Shown here: one piece after another, positions 21,331-33,150 of the stretch
Position numbering within the stretch: the first letter of the stretch is position 1
How the letters are laid out: the number at the start of each line of letters is the position of its first letter
Source of the DNA: Pterois miles
Taxonomy: Eukaryota > Chordata > Actinopteri > Perciformes > Scorpaenidae
Assembly: GCA_947000775.1 (NCBI GenBank)
Contig: CAMQGK010000008.1
Location: 18,117,001-18,181,000, forward strand
Length of the DNA stretch: 64,000 nt
Reading direction: 5' to 3'
Program-made: the position numbers and the translations under genes
The notes under the pieces: model-generated
The model's input: only the letters and a program-made list of their open reading frames with translations
Told to the model about the DNA's origin: nothing
Database searches by the model: none

Positions 21331-21856
21331 TGTAACTTGGGGGTCATTCTTCTAGATTAAGATATGTGATCTAAACCCAGTGGTTCAATGTCACGAAGTA
21401 CATTGACTTCAGTACTTTTGAATTTCAAATGTAGGACGTTTACTTGTAACTTAGAGTATTTTACACTGAGGAATTATTACTTTTGCTTGAGTAAAGGGTC
21501 AAAGTAAATGTTTACTGATATTCTGCAACCACTGATTTTATGAAAGCGTTTCAAAACGAATAACAAATTCAAAACTTTTTATTTTTAAAACCACCTTTTC
21601 TTAGTCAAACATTTGGAGATGAGCAACAGCAGCTTTGTACACGTTGTCTCTCTCCGCTGGAAGCTGCGTACACATCAACTAATTCAGACTTATCGGTAAA
21701 CTGTTTCAGTCCTTTTGCCCTTTTGTTCCTCCACAAACTCCAGGTTGACCGTGAGCAGCGGTGACTCAGGTTGGGTAAACTGTCCCTGCAGTTATTGACC
21801 GATTTCTAGCAGATCGATAAAAATGCGGGGGAGGACGCCCACTCAGGCACACAGAG
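21331..21856. other. Upstream region of fgb with a dispersed-repeat fragment
   Basis: 21395-21535 (ACGAAGTACATTGACTTCAG, TACTTTTGAATTTCAAATG, TTTTGCTTGAGTAAAGGGTC, TCTGCAACCACTG) resembles an abundant teleost repeat related to 7081-7200. The remainder should hold the fgb promoter; no clear liver-factor site is claimed. Confidence 0.4.
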
Positions 21857-21962
21857 GATAAATGCCTGGTCAAATCAGGTTTCAGGACAGAGAAAGGAGT
21901 GAAGGCACGCTGAAGGACTGACTGAGGATAATCTGAGCAGAGTAACTGTATCGAGGAGGAAG
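21857..21962 (+). promoter_or_regulatory. Putative core promoter and 5' UTR of fgb
   Basis: A TATA-like GATAAATG lies about 100 bp before the fgb ATG, and a purine-rich leader (GGACAGAGAAAGGAG and later GAGGAGGAAG) fills the gap. No clear HNF1 palindrome was found in the 300 bp upstream. Position and spacing are the only support. Confidence 0.35.
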
Positions 21963-24900
21963 ATGAAGACGCTGCTGCTGCTGTGTGTGTGTGTGGCCGC
22001 CGTCTGGGCTCAGGGCAGTGTGGAGTATGACGACTACGACTCGGTGAGCGTCTCCACTCAAATTATGGTCAACAGCCGAAAGTTTAGAAAGATACCACTT
22101 CTGTCACTGACATTCAAGGAAAATCTGATTTCAAATCAGACCATAGTACATGTTAATTAGCACTTACAGTGTCCCTTCTTGGCCTCTATTATGAATCAAT
22201 CCACCTTAACAGAAGGTGGTGATGTTTCATTTTACAGGTCTGCACATTTCACGGTAATAAGGTGACAATTAGCAAGTCGCCTATTTGAAATTTCTTTGTA
22301 CTTACTGACAAATTACCCCAATATTTACCTAAAAACAATTATAGAAAATAATTTTATTTCAAACATTATTTGATCATGGTATTCCACTCTTTCCCAATAG
22401 CTGGTCATTTATTTAATCCATTTAGTAATATAATAATACATTTAAATTATTAGCATTTATGAAGAGCAGACACTTCTCAAGCCTAAGCATTCTATTTTTT
22501 ATTTTGTTTATAAGCAAATAATTTTCTATAATTTGCGGTAAATATTGTGGTAATGGCAGTAATTCCAAAGAAACTATATATATTATTAAATATATTAATT
22601 AAATTATTAGCAATTGGGAAATTGTGGTATATCATTATTAAATAATATTTATAAGAAAATACTTTTGTATAATTTTTTGGGAAAATATTGGGGTAATTTG
22701 GAAGTAAATCAATATATAATATTATTAAATGTATTAAATAAAATACCAGCTTTTGGGAAATAGTGGTATGTCTATTAAATAATGTTTATAATAAAGTGAT
22801 TTTTCTATAATTTTTTAGGTAAATGTAATTCCAAAGAAATTTCAAATAGGTTACTTGCTAATTATCATGAAATTAGCGGACCTGTAAAATGAGGAGTTAC
22901 AGAAAAGGGACATTACGTCACAAACTTTATAACTGTGTGTAACAAGCTTCACTTCTATGTTAGATTATGCAGATAAATTCATTGCATGAGACATCAAGTT
23001 GATTATTTAACTATTGCTAAAATATTGTCATTCTGATTTCGACGACACTCATTTTGTAATTTAATATTGTTTTAATTTTATTTTTATGATGATCACTAAC
23101 TACCTGCCTCATAGTGTCTTCAACAGATAATGTAGGTTTTAAACAAGTGTGACAGGGAAAAGGGATTTAAATAATCACATGTATTCACAATATTTTCCTC
23201 TTTATCTTCCACAGGACACCAGTAAAACACCAAGTAACGGGACGGTATGTAGAACTTCCAGCTGTTTGATACGTAACACCGGTTCCGGTTATTCTGGTGT
23301 TTTGTGGTTTGATCATCACGTCTTGTTTCCCCGCAGGCCAAACCGGCGACTGTAGGTGCTCGTAGTCACCGTCCACTAACGAGGGGCAGCGACAGCTACA
23401 CCTCTAGCCGCTACTCCCCGAACCCCATCAGCAGCGGCGCCAGGTACGTTCAAACACAAACACCATTTCAAATGTCTTCTAGACTATAGAGATATACATG
23501 CTTTACATTATGGGTATTATTACAACAGCATTCAAAATAGTACACAATCAGCAGCAAAATGTACTTAAAGTATCAAAAGTTACAGGTGTAAATAGGCGGC
23601 AGAGTGGCTCCTTTTCATGTGTTATACTATTGGATTATTACAGTACTAACACAGTACTAATGCAGTACTGTGTTAGCAAGCAGTCGCTAGTCATGTGAAT
23701 CACCCAAGTCACTTGTTATGTGAGTCCTTAGTATCATTGGCCCTGTGAGTCATCAGTCGAATGACTCAATAACTCCTGTGAGTCAGTGGTCACTTAGTGT
23801 AGTCATTGGACACCCTGTGAGTCACGTGGGGCAAAAGTAACATCGGCCGTAGTCACATGAGTCAGTGGTCATGTTAGTTGTGAGTCATTAGATCGACAAC
23901 CCTGGAGTCAATGACTCAATAGAATCATCAGTCCTGTTAGTCACATGAGTCAGTGGTCACGTTAGTTGTGAGTCATTAGTATCGACAACCCTGTGAGTCA
24001 CGTGAGTCAATAGTATCATCGGTCCTGTTAGTCACATGAGTCAGTGGTCATGTTAGTTGTGAGTCATTAGTATCGACAACCCTGTGAGTCACGTGAGTCA
24101 ATAGTATCATCGGTCCTGTTAGTCACATGAGTTAGTGGTATGTTAGTTGTGAGTAATAAGAATCGACAGCCCTATGAGTCCTGTGAGTTGTTATATCGTT
24201 AGAGTCGTTTAGCTGTTAGTTGTGTGAGTCATTAGTCAGGAGTCGTTAGTCCCCAGCTCTGTGAGTAGTGACTCGTTAGTAGAAGTTAACATTAACCTCG
24301 ACCGTTTTCCTTCGTGTTATTCTCATGTTAACTTTGCTGATTTGCCTTTCTTCTGGCGGCAGGTATCGCGGCCGCCCCACGCCGGCTCCGGTCGGAGGAC
24401 AACCGGTTCAGGAGAAGGAGAAGCAGCCGGACGAAGGAGGATGCACTCACGCTGCCGAGGAGATGGTAGGAGGACGCCATCACTGTTGGACATGTTTTAG
24501 CTCAGAAACTGCAGATATGCTGTAGGCTCCATTTTAAAGGCATTAGCCTACGTTTGTAGACTTCTTTCTTCAGGAGGACGTTGGTTTCAGTTCACCATAA
24601 ATCTGTTCCTAAAGAGGAAATCAATGGCTGCCTTCTTTTAGTCGTTGAAGCACTAACGGAGATTTTCTGTCCACCAGGGTGTTTTGTGTCCCACTGGCTG
24701 CGATCTGAAGACCACACTGCTGAAGCAGGAGAAGAACGTCAAGGCGGTAAAAACTGAATTACATCTTTAAATTTATTTTCTGAGCAATCAGAGAATTTGT
24801 GTGAATCGCACATCAGGCTGGAAATTAGTTTAAACTACGACTGTCAATCGATTAAAATAGTTAATTATGATTAGTGTCACATTTTTTATCTGTTCAAAAT

Positions 24901-27543
24901 GTTCCTTAAAGGGAGATTTGTCAGGTATTTAATCCTCTTATCAACATGGGAATGGACAGATATGCTGCTTTATGCATTTATGTATGTATATATTTATTAT
25001 TGGCAGTCAATGGCTAACACAAATCAGTGACAGATATTGTCCAGAAACCCTCACAGGTTCTGACTTTAGCATCAACAATATAAGCTCAAATCATAACATG
25101 GAGTTATGTGACTTCCTGTATGACCTGGTTGGTACTGGTGGATTCCTCAGCTCGTCTGCTTTCATGAGCTCGTTTGCGTAAATTTGCGTTAATGTGTTAT
25201 TATTTAAAAAAGTGCTGTAAATCTAGATGTGCTGTTGCAGATGAGATTGATTTTCTTTGTGCGTTTCTCACAGAGCATCAATGAGCTGAAGCCTCAGGTG
25301 GATGATTTGTCCCGATCCTCTAACAACATCTTCACCTACGTCAACAGCATGTCCAACTCTCTGAGGGAGAGGCAGAGGATCGTCCACGGTGAGAAGTCTG
25401 ATGTCAAACCAGGACACCTTTTATTCCTTTTAATCCGGATCAAATCCCTAATGGTGGTGGTTATTATAGCTATTAATCTGACTGAAGAAAATAAAAAAAA
25501 TTATTGATGCACACAAATCCTCAAAAACCACATGGAATTCTTGTGCCGATAAATTGTTTTGTACAACGTAAACGTTTGAAATTCGTCCTGTCAGACAACA
25601 GCAGAGCGGTCAGTCAATACACTGATCGAGTGGAGGAGCAACACGCCTACGTCAAGGAGGTGGTGGACACCGTCTTCCCCTCCAACATCAGAGTGCTGCA
25701 GGTAACATGAGAGTGGCATCCTTCACCATCTGACCCCACAAAAGACCTGTTTAGTCTTTTTTAGGGGGTCCAGGGGGTCTTTAGGGGGGTCGAGGGGTCT
25801 TTAGGGGGTCCAGGGGGTCTTTAGGGGGTCCATGGGGTTTTTAGGGGGGTCCAGGGGGTCCATGGGGTTTTTAGGGGGGTCCAGAGGGTCTTTAGGGGGG
25901 TCCAGGGGGTCCATGGGGTTTTTAGGGGGGTCCAGAGGGGTCTTTGGGGGTCCAGAGGGTCTTTAGGGGGTCCAGGGGGTCCATGGGGTTTTTAGGGGGG
26001 TCCAGAGGGTCTTTAGGGGGGAGGGGTTGGGGGGTCCAGGGGGTCTTTAGGGGGGTCCAGGGGGTCTTTAGGGGGTCCAGGGGGTCTTTAGGGGGGTCCA
26101 GCGGGTCTTTAGGGGGGTCCAGGGGGTCCATGGGGTTTTTAGGGGGGTCCATGGGGTTTTTAGGGGGGTCCATGGGGTTTTTAGGGGGTCCAGGGGGGCT
26201 TTAGGGGGGTCCAGGGGGTCCATGGGGTTTTTAGAGGGGTCCAGGGGGTCTTTAGGGGGGTCGGGGGGGTTTTGGGGGTCCATGGGGTCATTAGGGGGTC
26301 TATGGGGTTTTTAGGGGGGTCCAGGGGGTCTTTAGGGGGTCCATGGGGTCTTTAGGGGGTCCATGGGGTTTTTAGGGGGGTCCAGGGGGTCTTTAGGGGG
26401 GTCCAGGGGGTCGTTAGGGGGGTCCAGGGGGTCCATGGGGTTTTTAGAGGGGTCCAGGGCGTCTTTAGGGGGTCCAGGGGGTCTTTAGGGGGTCCATGGG
26501 GTTTTTAGGGGGGTCCAGGGGGTCTTTAGGGGGTCCAGGGGGTCTTTAGGGGGGTCCAGGGGGTCTTTAGGGGGGGGGTTTAGGGGGTCCAGGGGGTCTT
26601 TAGGGAGTCCATGGGGTCTTTAGGGGGGGGGTCAGGGGGTCTTTAGGGGGGTCCAGGGGGTCTTTAGGGGGGTCCAGGGGGTCTTTAGGGGATCCATGGG
26701 GTTTTTAGGGGGGTCCAGGGGGTCTTTAGGGGGTCCAGGGCGTCTTTAGGGGGTGGGGGGGGTCCAGGGGGTCTTTAGGGGATCCATGGGGTTTTTAGGG
26801 GGGTCCAGGGGGTCTTTAGGGGATCCATGGGGTTTTTAGGGGGGTCCAGGGGGTCTTTAGGGGATCCAGGGGGTTTTTAGGGGGGTCCAGGGGGTCTTTA
26901 GGGGATCCATGGGGTTTTTAGGGGGGTCCAGGGGGTCTTTAGGGGATCCATGGGGTTTTTAGGGGGTCCAGGGGGTCTTTAGGGGATCCATGGGGTTTTT
27001 AGGGGGGTCCAGGGGGTCTTTAGGGGATCCATGGGGTTTTTAAGGGGGTCCAGGGGGTCATTAGGGGAGACAGCAGATCAGCAGTAGATGTCACATATTG
27101 GTGGTGAAGATCATCTGAAAGCTGGAGATTAATGTGAGATGCTGCTCAGCACTGAGGGTCAGGTTGTTGTGGTCATAAATCAGAATTAATTAAAATAAAT
27201 TGTGAGTGTTTAGAACATTTTGATAGAAGCATATGATGTTGACATGAAGTCGTTGCAGCAGTTTTTGGGCTGACGCCATTTGTTTCACAGATTTGGTGCT
27301 AAATTTAACCATTTTTGCCACTGGAGAACTGATAGAAATGTAAAATAACCCTCCAAAATACCAAACTAAGACACCAAGATGAAGAACATCATAGAGAAAG
27401 ACCTGCTGGGATTTGGGATCAAAAAACTATTGACTTTTGGAGATTTCTGCATTTTTTGGCAATTGGATGTTGATCACTAGTGTAGTGTGAAGGTCTCAGA
27501 AACCCCCTGATAGTCAGAGTAGCTATGAAAGACCCCATCCTCT

Positions 27544-27578
<35 letters not shown>

Positions 27579-27692
27579 CAGTGTAGCTATGAAAGACCCC
27601 ATCCTCTGTAGTAGTAGTAGTAGTAGTAGTAGTAGAGTAGCTATGAAAGACCCCATCCTCTGTAGTAGTAGTAGTAGTAGTAGTAGTAGGGG

Positions 27693-27726
<34 letters not shown>

Positions 27727-27750
27727 AGTAGCTATGAAAGACCCTCCTCT

Positions 27751-27782
<32 letters not shown>

Positions 27783-27917
27783 CAGAGTAGCTATGAAAGA
27801 CCCATCCTTGTAGTAGTAGTAGTAGTAGTAGTAGTGGAGTAGGTGTGGAAGACCACATCCTCTGTAGTAGTAGTAGTAGTTGTAGTAGTCAGAGTAGTAT
27901 GAAAGACCCCATCCTCT

Positions 27918-27955
<38 letters not shown>

Positions 27956-27984
27956 CAGAGTAGCTATGAAAGACCCCATCCTCT

Positions 27985-28016
<32 letters not shown>

Positions 28017-28047
28017 CAGTGTAGCTAGGAAAGACCCCATCCTCTGT

Positions 28048-28082
<35 letters not shown>

Positions 28083-28111
28083 CAGAGTAGCTATGAAAGA
28101 CCCCATCCTCT

Positions 28112-28143
<32 letters not shown>

Positions 28144-28226
28144 CAGAGTAGCTATGAAAGACCCCATCCTCTGTAGTAGTAGTAGTAGTAGTAGTCAGAG
28201 TAGCTATGAAAGACCCCATCCTCTGT

Positions 28227-28264
<38 letters not shown>

Positions 28265-28430
28265 CAGAGTAGCTATGAAAGACCCCATCCTCTGTAGTAG
28301 TAGTAGTAGTAGTAGTAGTAGTCAGAGTAGCTAGGAAAGACCCCATCCTCTGTAGTAGTAGAAATTTTCGTAGTAGTAGTAGTAGTAGTAGTAGTAGTCA
28401 GAGTAGCTATGAAAGACCCCATCCTCTGTT

Positions 28431-28465
<35 letters not shown>

Positions 28466-28594
28466 CAGTGTAGCTATGAAAGACCCCATCCTCTGTAGTA
28501 GTAGTAGTAGTACTAGTAGTAGTCAGAGTAGCTATAAAAGACCCCATCCTCTGTAGTAGTAGTAGTGGGGGTAGTAAGAAAGACCCCATCCTCT

Positions 28595-28632
<38 letters not shown>

Positions 28633-28937
28633 CAGAGTAGCTATGAAAGACCCCATCCTCTGTTGTAGTAGTAGTAGTAGTAGTAGTAGTAGTCAGAGTA
28701 GTAGAAAGACCCATCCTCTTGTGTTGTGTGTGTTTATATATAATCTGTTGTGGGGGGTGGGTACTATGGCCCCTGTGGGGGGGTGTAAGTAGTGTGGTGT
28801 GTGTGTATGTGTAGGAAGACCCCATCCTCTGTGTGTGTGTAGTAGTAGTAGTAGTGTAGCTAGGAAAGACCCCTCCTCTGTTGTAGTAGTAGTAGTAGTA
28901 GTAGTAGTCAGTGTAGCTAGGAAAGACCCCATCCTCT

Positions 28938-28972
<35 letters not shown>

Positions 28973-29174
28973 CAGTGTAGCTAGGAAAGACCCCATCCTC
29001 TGTAGTAGTAGTAGTAGTAGTGTGTAGCTAAAAAGACCCCATCCTGGGAGAGAGAGAGAGAGAGAGAAGTAGGAAAGACCCCCCCTCTGTTGTAGTAGTA
29101 GTAGTAGTAGTAGTAGTCAGTGTAGCTAGGAAAGACTCCATCCTCTGATGCTCTAGGTCTCTAGTTACCAGGAT

Positions 29175-29221
<47 letters not shown>

Positions 29222-29376
29222 CAGAGTAGCTATGAAAGACCCCATCCTCTGTTGTAGTAGTAGTAGTAGTAGTAGTAGTAGTCAGTGTAGCTAGGAAAGA
29301 CCCCATCCTCTGTTGTAGTAGTAGTAGTAGTAGTAGTAGTAGTCAGTGTAGCTATGAAAGACCCCATCCTCTGTAC

Positions 29377-29416
<40 letters not shown>

Positions 29417-29617
29417 CAGAGTAGCTAGTAGTAGACCCCATCCTCTGTAGTAGTAGTAGTAGTAGTAGTAGTAGTCAGTGTAGCTAGGAAAGACCCCATC
29501 CTCTGTAGTAGTAGTAGTAGTAGTAGTAGTCAGTGTAGCTAGGAAAGACCCCATCCTCTGTTGTAGTAGTAGTAGTAGTAGTAGTAGTCAGTGTAGCTAG
29601 GAAAGACCCCATCCTCT

Positions 29618-29652
<35 letters not shown>

Positions 29653-29730
29653 CAGTGTTGCTAGGAAAGACCCCATCCTCTGTAGTAGTAGTAGTAGTAG
29701 TCAGTGTAGCTAGGAAAGACCCCATCCTCT

Positions 29731-29768
<38 letters not shown>

Positions 29769-29885
29769 CAGTGTAGCTAGGAAAGACCCCATCCTCTGTT
29801 GTAGTAGTAGTAGTAGTAGTAGTAGTCAGTGTAGCTAGGAAAGACATCCATCCTCTGAATGCTCTAGGTCTCTAGTTACCAGGAT

Positions 29886-29927
<42 letters not shown>

Positions 29928-32209
29928 TCCTAGAGGTCACCACAGGTCATTTTATACAGTGATCAATGAAATGGCTCCTATGGGGACTAACATCATCACA
30001 CATGAATCCAGGTGGACTCATTGATCCACCAGAGTCTCAGCTTTACACTGAGACCCAGTTTATGGGGTTCAACACTGTTTGTGTGGCTGCAGGGGGTCCT
30101 GGACAAGATCAGGATGAAGATCCAGAAGCTGGAGAAGGCCGTCCAGGCCCAGAAGGAGCAGTGCAAGGAGCCCTGCAAGACCAAGTGTCCCATCCCGGTG
30201 GTGTCCGGTGAGTAGTACGCCACAATATGAAATTATGTACTGATTATTGGACCCGTGGGGAGCACGAGCATGCTCAGATACTGTTAAATATGTGTGACAG
30301 ATCAGAGCTGACCTGATGGTGGTGTTAGATATATTTTATATTAAAAAACATTATATACATGATAAATTAACCTGTTTTTCAGGGGAGGGAGGGGACTCCA
30401 CAGTACTGTACTGTACTTTGCTATAATCATCTATACTGGTTATTTCCATAAAATAATTCAAAAGATTAGGAAATAAATTATTAGATTTTTATTCATAAAA
30501 AATGTTGGCATTAGTTTTAGTGTTTGTAGTATAAACTGTTTGGACAACTGGATGAACCCGTGTGGGTCATGGATATCTGGGTAGTTACGTTGATTTGGAC
30601 CAAAGAATCGGACAAACAGTCAAATCTTACGGATCAATAAAGCATATCACATGTTTACACAAAAGTAACTTAAATCATGTTTATTTTGTGGTCCTATAAT
30701 ATAACAAAAACTTCAACTCATCTGGGATGTATTGGGCATTTAAATGATTAATAATCTGTCTCATTGATCTGCTGATTCAGGTAAGGAGTGTGAGGACATC
30801 TTCCGTCGTGGAGGAAGAGACTCTCAGTTGTACCTGATCCAGCCCGACGCCTTCTACCCTCCATACAAGGTCTACTGTGACCAGACCACCCAGAACGGAG
30901 GTGAGAGCGCAGCTCGGCTAGCTTCGATTCATTTTTCATTCGTTTGTTGAGACCTTGGATATTTAGGTCCTCAGAGGGGTATCTGTGTTTTCAAGAGGAC
31001 TTCTTTTATTTTCCCAGGATGGCTTCTCATCCAGAACAGGCTCGATGGCAGCGTCGACTTCGGCAGACGCTGGGACGAGTATCGACGAGGCTTCGGCAAC
31101 ATTGCCTTCGATTCGGGGAAGGGTCACTGTGGGAATCCTGGTAAGACTGAGAGTGTGAGACGAGGGGCTGTGTTGATGGCTGGAAACCAGTGGTACGCAG
31201 TAATAATTATGAGGTACTTGTACTTTACCTGAGTATTTCCATTTACTGCATTAAAATACAGTGAAATCTCAGGGTGCTTCACATAAGGCAAGGCAAGTTT
31301 ATTTGTATAGTACACTTCATGTACGAGACAATTCAAAGTACTTTACATAAAACATTAAAATCATTACAGTGGGTGAAGCATTAAAAAGTACATAAATGTA
31401 CAAAGTCATATTCAATCATATTCAATATTCATAATCAAGACATTGCAAAAATCCTGATACGTCATGTAAAATAACTGAATTGCATTAAAATGATTAAAAA
31501 CAAGCATTGATCCATATAAGTTAAAAGATTTCATGCACAGGCACACGGAAAAAGAAATGTTTTAACCTGGATTTAAAAGTGTCTACATTTGGTGAAATAC
31601 ATATATACATACATAAATGTGTAGTACTTCTACTTCACTACATCTCAGAGGCAAATATTATACTTTATATTCCACTGCATTTATTTGATGGCAAAATATA
31701 ATGATCAAATTTATTGATTTTGTTCTTACGGTTAAAGATAAAATCCATTGGTGAAATTCACAAGCTGCCCATCAGTATATTCTCGATGTATACATAAGAC
31801 CCACCTCTACCAGCTGCACCATTAAAGTGACGAACACATGAATGCATCAATATTTAGGATTCAATAAAAATAAAATAAAAACATTATTCTGAAAGTGGCC
31901 ATTCTGCGTAATTATATGTTTACTTTAGTAAATACTTGAAGCTGTCAGTGGCAGAAACAACACGTTTAGCGGACGTAAACTGACGTTTAGCGGCTGCAGC
32001 GTTCTCCATCAGTTCTGGACCACTTTAAAAAGGTGTTTGTCCTGTTGAAAGTGAGACACAAAATCAAGGGAGAATATCCTTTAACCACTGTAACTTTCTC
32101 CTCCATCATGACAGGGGAATACTGGATGGGCAACGACCGCATCAGTCAGGTGACCAAGATGGGCCCCACGGAGGTCCTCATTGAGATGGAGGACTGGACC
32201 GGAGCCAAG
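21963..32209 (+). CDS. fgb: Fibrinogen beta chain, 5' eleven exons; 3' end not in window
   Basis: Secreted liver clotting protein (beta subunit of fibrinogen). Exons: 21963-22043, 23215-23244, 23337-23443, 24363-24465, 24678-24746, 25274-25388, 25595-25701, 30093-30207, 30781-30900, 31018-31140, 32115-32209. All junctions are GT-AG with consistent phases; 355 residues. Signal peptide 1-16. Fibrinopeptide B is about 17-46, with an N-terminal Gln, acidic Tyr22 and Tyr25 (likely sulfated) and sequon N35-G-T. The thrombin site is R46 and knob B is S47-H-R-P, where Gly is usual. Disulfide ring CPTGC is at 111-115, the coiled coil runs to about 225, and the second Cys ring CKEPCKTKC is at 228-236. 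The fibrinogen C-terminal domain starts near 243 (ECEDIFRRGG) and reads through EYWMGNDRISQ to EMEDWTGAK. Human FGB has about 130 more residues (calcium site and hole b); these must lie past the satellite beginning at 32280 or be lost. Reading through the last donor gives only 23 residues before a stop. Confidence 0.93.
22044..23214 (+). other. fgb intron 1, AT-rich, no feature recognised
   Basis: Several blocks of AATATTATTAAATGTATT type with repeated TTTCTATAATTT...GGGAAATAGTGGTAT motifs (22370-22860) suggest an old, decayed local inverted or tandem repeat. The segment ending AATTTCAAATAGGTTACTTG (near 22840) is the inverse of GCAAGTCGCCTATTTGAAAT (near 22272). Confidence 0.4.
23744..24235. 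repeat. Degenerate 91-bp tandem repeat with 16 AP-1 (TGASTCA) motifs, in fgb intron 3
   Basis: Two near-identical 91-bp units start at 23933 and 24024, with diverged copies on each side. Perfect TGAGTCA or TGACTCA at 23746, 23762, 23779, 23818, 23858, 23881, 23912, 23946, 23969, 23994, 24003, 24037, 24060, 24084, 24094 and 24225. A CACGTG E-box overlaps or abuts AP-1 sites at about 23823, 23999 and 24090. Confidence 0.85.
24835..25210 (+). mobile_element. Copy of the non-autonomous TIR element (fgb intron 5)
   Basis: Begins ACGACTGTCAATCGATTAAA, then CTGTTCAAAATGTTCCTTAA, GATATGCTGCTTTATGCATT, TTGTCCAGAAACCCTCACAG, TGACCTGGTTGGTACTGG, and ends GTAAATTTGCGTTAATGTGT. Same family as 3665-4400. 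Confidence 0.6.
25760..27065 (+). repeat. G-rich 20-21-bp minisatellite in fgb intron 7
   Basis: Units GGGGTCTTTAGGGGGGTCCA, with a second type in which ATGGGGTTTTTA replaces CAGGGGGTCTTTA; period 20-21 bp (26641 to 26662), often paired as about 40-bp composites. G-runs of four to six recur about every 10 bp on the sense strand of fgb, a strong G-quadruplex pattern. Open frames here are repeat artefacts. Confidence 0.95.
27520..29930. repeat. (TAG)n compound array with about 35 copies of a 30-bp linker, in fgb intron 7
   Basis: (GTA)n blocks of about 8-14 copies alternate with GTAGCTATGAAAGACCCCAT plus CCTCTG. A variant linker, CTCTAGGTCTCTAGTTACCA, occurs twice (29151, 29862), 711 bp apart, showing larger-scale duplication. 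A GT-rich interruption lies at 28720-28850 and an (AG)n at 29047. Ser/Thr/Tyr/Leu homopolymer open frames are artefacts. Confidence 0.95.
31141..32114 (+). other. fgb intron 10, AT-rich
   Basis: Apart from the retroposon end at 31286-31400 and a second repeat-like stretch (GTAGTACTTCTACTTCACTA, near 31620, a fish interspersed-repeat motif), nothing is recognised. Confidence 0.4.
31286..31400 (-). mobile_element. Teleost retroposon 3' end, inverted (fgb intron 10)
   Basis: GCAAGGCAAGTTTATTTGTA, TAGTACACTTCATGTACGAG and AATTCAAAGTACTTTACATA form the common fish element that in reverse ends ACAAATAAACTTGCCTTGCC. Related in design to the tail at 2900-2946. Confidence 0.55.
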
Positions 32210-32279
32210 GTCAGTCATGGGTCTGTGGACTATGTCAGAAAAGGTCCCAGTATAGCATGTGGAAAAGGCATCAAATAGT

Positions 32280-32720
32280 GATTGTACAGCATGTCTAAAA
32301 AACCTGATAGAAGAGTATATCCATAAAAGTCATTGTATAATGTGAGAAAAAAAAAACATCATAGTATTTCGAAAAGTTTAAAGAAAGTCATAGTATTTGT
32401 GGAAACACTCATACGATACTGTGTTGAGGAAACTCATAGCATAGTATGTCAAAAGAGTGCTTAAATTATCATATGTCAACAGTCATAGTATACTGTCAAA
32501 ACAATTCATAGGATAGCGTGTCAAAAAAGGGCATAGTATTGTGAAATTCATAGTATAATATGTCAAAAAAGTCATAGTATATAGTAAAAAAGTGCTAAAA
32601 CTGTCATAGTATAATACAAAAAAAAAAAAGAATAGCAAGGCATAGTAACGTTTTTGGTGAAAAATTTGTCTGTCGACCAGAATAACAACTAATAGTAAAG
32701 TTTTTGGTGAAAAATTTGCC
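32280..32720. repeat. Degenerate CATAGTAT/GTC-AAAA short repeats, left edge of the satellite block
   Basis: Irregular units such as GTCATAGTATAATATGTCAA and AAAAAGTCATAGTATA recur at 20-60-bp spacing from about 70 bp after fgb exon 11. They look like an old, unhomogenised form of the 29-bp and 155-bp repeats to the right. One related insert (AACAACTAATAGTAAAGTTT) recurs at 32683 and 33271. Confidence 0.75.
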
Positions 32721-33150
32721 ATAGTGTAGTATGTCGAAAAGAAATTGTCACAGTGTAGTATGTTGAAAAGAAATTGTCACAGTGTAGTATGTTGAAAAGA
32801 AATTGTCACAGTGTAGTATGTTGAAAAGAAATTGTCACAGTGTAGTATGTCGAAAAGAAATTGTCATAGTGTAGTATGTTGAAAAGAAATTGTCACAGTG
32901 TAGTATGTTGAAAAGAAATTGTCATAGTGTAGTATGTCGAAAAGAAATTGTCATAGTGTAGTATGTCGAAAAGAAATTGTCACAGTGTAGTATGTTGAAA
33001 AGAAATTGTCACAGTGTAGTATGTTGAAAAGAAATTGTCATAGTGTAGTATGTCGAAAAGAAATTGTCATAGTGTAGTATGTCGAAAAGAAATTGTCATA
33101 GTGTAGTATGTCGAAAAGAAATTGTCATAGTGTAGTATGTCGAAAAAAAT
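32720..33150. repeat. 29-bp tandem repeat, about 14-15 units
   Basis: Unit CATAGTGTAGTATGTCGAAA plus AGAAATTGT (period checked: 32951 to 32980), with CATAG/CACAG and GTCG/GTTG alternatives. The array is nearly uniform in length and thus fairly young. Confidence 0.93.

Noticed and set aside
25760..27065. Interstitial telomeric repeat because of TTAGGG in TTTAGGGGG
   Set aside because: The period is 20-21 bp with GTCCA segments between; no tandem TTAGGG hexamers occur.
27523..29554. Thr/Tyr/Leu and Ser/Val homopolymer proteins
   Set aside because: Direct translation of (TAG)n in different frames; no gene structure.
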